Assembly (NCBI RefSeq): GCF_013624435.2
Contig: NZ_CP061768.1
Coordinates: 2,014,001 to 2,078,000, forward strand
Direction: 5' to 3'
Length of the DNA: 64,000 nt
Origin: Nocardioides campestrisoli
GTDB taxonomy: Bacteria > Actinomycetota > Actinomycetes > Propionibacteriales > Nocardioidaceae
This document shows positions 62,398 through 64,000 of this stretch, piece by piece (position 1 is the stretch's first letter; the number at the start of each line of letters is the position of its first letter). The notes beneath the pieces were generated by a model. The model saw only the letters and a list, made by a program, of their open reading frames with translations. It was not told the origin of the DNA and ran no database searches. The translations under genes and the position numbers were made by a program.

Positions 62398-62790
62398 CTA
62401 CGTCCCGGGAACGACCACGGTGCCCCGGGCCCGGGTGGCAACCAGCGGCGGGTCGAGCAGTCGGCTCGCCCCGGGGGCCTCCGCCGTCGGCTCTCCGCGC
62501 GCCACGACCCGCAGCTCCAGGTCGAGGGTGCGGGACCGGGTGCCCACCCGCGCGAGGCGGCACGAGACCTCGACCACGTCCCCTGCCCGGACCGGGGCGA
62601 GGAACTGCACCTCGGCGTACGAGGCGAACAGCCCTTCGTCCCCGTCGGTGCGGATGCACATCTCGGTCGCGACGTCGCCGAAGAGCGCGAGCGAGTAGGC
62701 CCCGTCCACGAGGTTGCCGGCGTAGTGGGCGTGGGAGTACGGCACGTAGCGCCGGTGCACCACCAGCTCCCCCACCTCGGGCGCGCTCAT
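62398..62790 (-). CDS. kal: 3-aminobutyryl-CoA ammonia-lyase
   Basis: A 130-residue hotdog-fold enzyme that removes ammonia from L-3-aminobutyryl-CoA to give crotonyl-CoA in lysine fermentation. It matches the family: YSHAHYAGNLVDGAYSLALFGDVATEMCIRTDGDEGLF, EVQFLAPVRAGDVVEV, and a short C-terminal part. ATG 62790 overlaps the kamE stop (ATGA). It is the last gene of the kamD-kamE-kal run. Confidence 0.88.
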   Translation of the reverse strand: MSAPEVGELVVHRRYVPYSHAHYAGNLVDGAYSLALFGDVATEMCIRTDGDEGLFASYAEVQFLAPVRAGDVVEVSCRLARVGTRSRTLDLELRVVARGEPTAEAPGASRLLDPPLVATRARGTVVVPGT

Positions 62791-63533
62791 GCCGGCTCCC
62801 TCTCCGTGCTCCGCTCCCGCATCCTGTGCACCAGGTAGGAGGCGACCTCCCCGGGCGTCGTACCCCGGGAGAACACCCGGTCCACCCCGAGGTCGGCCGC
62901 CATCTTCTCGTCGAACCGGGGGCCGCCGACCACGAGCAGCGGACGCCGCTCGCCGGGGAAGGCCTCGCTGAACGCAGCCGACATCTCCCGGGCGTTGAGC
63001 AGGTGGGCGTCGCGCTGCGTGACCACCTGCGAGACCAGGACCGCGTCCGCGCCCTCGTGCTGGGCGGCGCTGACCAGGTCGGGGATGGAGACCTGGGCCC
63101 CGAGGTTGACCACCTTGACCTCGCGGTAGTACTCCAGCCCCTTCTCCCCCGCGAAGCCCTTGATGTTGAGGATCGCGTCGATGCCCACCGTGTGCGCGTC
63201 CGTGCCGATGCAGGCACCTACGACGACCAGCCGACGGCGTAGCAGGCTTCGCAGCTCCGTGTTGACCTCCGCGGGGGTCAGCAGGGCGTAGTCCCGCTCG
63301 ACGACCTCGACCGTGTCGGTGTCCACCAGGTGGCTCACCCGGCCGTAGACCACGAAGAAGGTGAAGTCGTTCCCCACCGGGCGGGCGTGCACCACCATCG
63401 CCGGGTCGAGTCCCATCTTGTTCGCGAGCTGCTCGGCAGCCCCTTCGGCGACCTTCGAGTGCGGCAGGGGCAGCGTGAAGGAGAGCTGCACCATCCCGTC
63501 GCCGGTGGTGTCGCCGTACGGTCGGACGATCAC
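62787..63533 (-). CDS. kamE: Lysine 5,6-aminomutase beta subunit
   Basis: A 248-residue subunit that binds adenosylcobalamin and PLP and moves the terminal amino group of D-lysine or beta-lysine. The B12 motif D-x-H-x-x-G is D112-A-H114-T-V-G. The PLP lysine is Lys125 in ILNIKGFAG, at the spacing from His seen in Clostridium sticklandii. The N-terminal dimerisation part is present (PYGDTTGDGMVQLSFTLPLP). GTG 63533 overlaps the kamD stop (GTGA). It is B12-dependent. Confidence 0.93.
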   Translation of the reverse strand: MIVRPYGDTTGDGMVQLSFTLPLPHSKVAEGAAEQLANKMGLDPAMVVHARPVGNDFTFFVVYGRVSHLVDTDTVEVVERDYALLTPAEVNTELRSLLRRRLVVVGACIGTDAHTVGIDAILNIKGFAGEKGLEYYREVKVVNLGAQVSIPDLVSAAQHEGADAVLVSQVVTQRDAHLLNAREMSAAFSEAFPGERRPLLVVGGPRFDEKMAADLGVDRVFSRGTTPGEVASYLVHRMRERSTEREPA

Positions 63534-64000
63534 GGTGCCTCCTGCAGGATGTCGGTCGCGGGGTTGAGGTAGGTCTCGGACTTCGCGCAGACCCCGTCCA
63601 GGCCTCGGCCCCGGTCCGCGGGCCGCTTCATCAGCCCGAAGGTGCCGTCGCCGATGGCGTCGAGCAGCCCGCGCTCGTGCCCGTCGCCGACGATCCGCTC
63701 GAGCAGACGGACGGACTCGCCCAGGACCTCACGCCCGCGGCTGGCGATGAATCCGTCCGGCGCCGGGTGGAAGTCCTCGTGCAGCCTGCCGGCGGACTCC
63801 ATCACGTACCGGACGTTGCGCAGCGCGAGGTCGCGGTCCGAGAGCCACGGGGTGACCACCGCCTCGGTCATCATCCCGACCAGCAGGATGCCCTGCCCGG
63901 TCAGGGCGCCGGCCAGGTTGAAGAAGCCGTCGAGCAGGTAGCCGCCGAAGATGTCCCCGGTCATGTGCCGGGTCGGCGGCATCCACTTGAGCGGGGCGTC
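63530..64000 (-). CDS. kamD: Lysine 5,6-aminomutase alpha subunit, N-terminal part outside the window
   Basis: The last 156 residues of the alpha subunit, which forms the barrel of the aminomutase. Readable: LKWMPPTRHMTGDIFGGYLLDGFFNLAGALTGQGILLVGMMTEAVVTPWLSDR, then ALRNVRYVMESA and a C-terminal GTFGLMKRPADRGRGLDGVCAKSETYLNPATDIL. The family is about 510 residues, so some 350 are beyond the edge. It is translationally coupled to kamE. An adenosylcobalamin riboswitch, if any, would lie beyond the window. Confidence 0.93.
   Translation of the reverse strand, partial: DAPLKWMPPTRHMTGDIFGGYLLDGFFNLAGALTGQGILLVGMMTEAVVTPWLSDRDLALRNVRYVMESAGRLHEDFHPAPDGFIASRGREVLGESVRLLERIVGDGHERGLLDAIGDGTFGLMKRPADRGRGLDGVCAKSETYLNPATDILQEAP

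Overview
The window comes from a high-GC Gram-positive actinobacterium. Gene order and protein features fit a Nocardioides-like member of the Propionibacteriales: GC-rich codon third positions, many GTG starts, RbpA, a GarA/FtsR block, and TldD/TldE. Two blocks match gene orders known from Mycobacterium tuberculosis. At 3.3-12.5 kb the order is CDP-alcohol phosphatidyltransferase, DUF881, small basic protein, DUF881, gcvH, garA, ftsR, bifunctional nuclease, MerR, gcvP, as in Rv1822-Rv1832. At 58.8-62.1 kb the set is rbpA, fxsA, polyprenol-mannose synthase, lnt, as in Rv2050-Rv2053c. The genus is an inference from reading alone.

Layout. 1-3.3 kb: a cut-off exported sulfatase (minus strand) and two coupled DUF21/CBS membrane proteins. 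3.3-13.8 kb: the conserved cell-envelope/glycine-cleavage block, with a glycine riboswitch before gcvP. 13.8-20.8 kb: TldD/TldE, an ECF sigma factor with its probable anti-sigma partner, a MarR regulator divergent from a short-chain dehydrogenase, and a sulfotransferase. 20.8-30.3 kb (minus strand): SbcC/SbcD, FdhD, aminopeptidase N, a cyclophilin lipoprotein and a matrixin-like protease. 30.4-32.1 kb: a zeta-type toxin-antitoxin pair and a dihydrofolate-reductase-like protein. 32.1-38.1 kb: four amide or ester hydrolases, three of them clearly exported. 38.3-43.3 kb: a more AT-rich island with a tyrosine integrase, a small HTH protein, a zinc-ribbon recombinase-like protein and three small unknown genes, bracketed by an 11-bp direct repeat. 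43.5-54.8 kb: a secreted M36 protease, an alpha/beta hydrolase divergent from a condensation-GNAT fusion, a UvrA-like ATPase, VanZ, PhoD and an LppM-like lipoprotein. 54.9-62.1 kb: an HTH-MurA fusion, a glycerophosphodiesterase, an MFS transporter, then the rbpA/fxsA/ppm/lnt block. 62.4-64 kb: kal, kamE and the start-truncated kamD of the beta-lysine fermentation pathway.

Regulation can be read in several places. Many genes carry a TANNNT hexamer exactly 6-7 nt before the start codon and no ribosome-binding site, which indicates leaderless mRNAs. This pattern was used to choose several starts (sbcD, pepN, the glycerophosphodiesterase). Other visible signals are a glycine aptamer, a SigR-type promoter (GGAAT-N18-GTT) before rbpA, paired MarR operators, a palindrome before the toxin-antitoxin genes, and a palindrome abutting the -10 of the HTH-MurA gene. 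No tRNA, rRNA or CRISPR array was seen.
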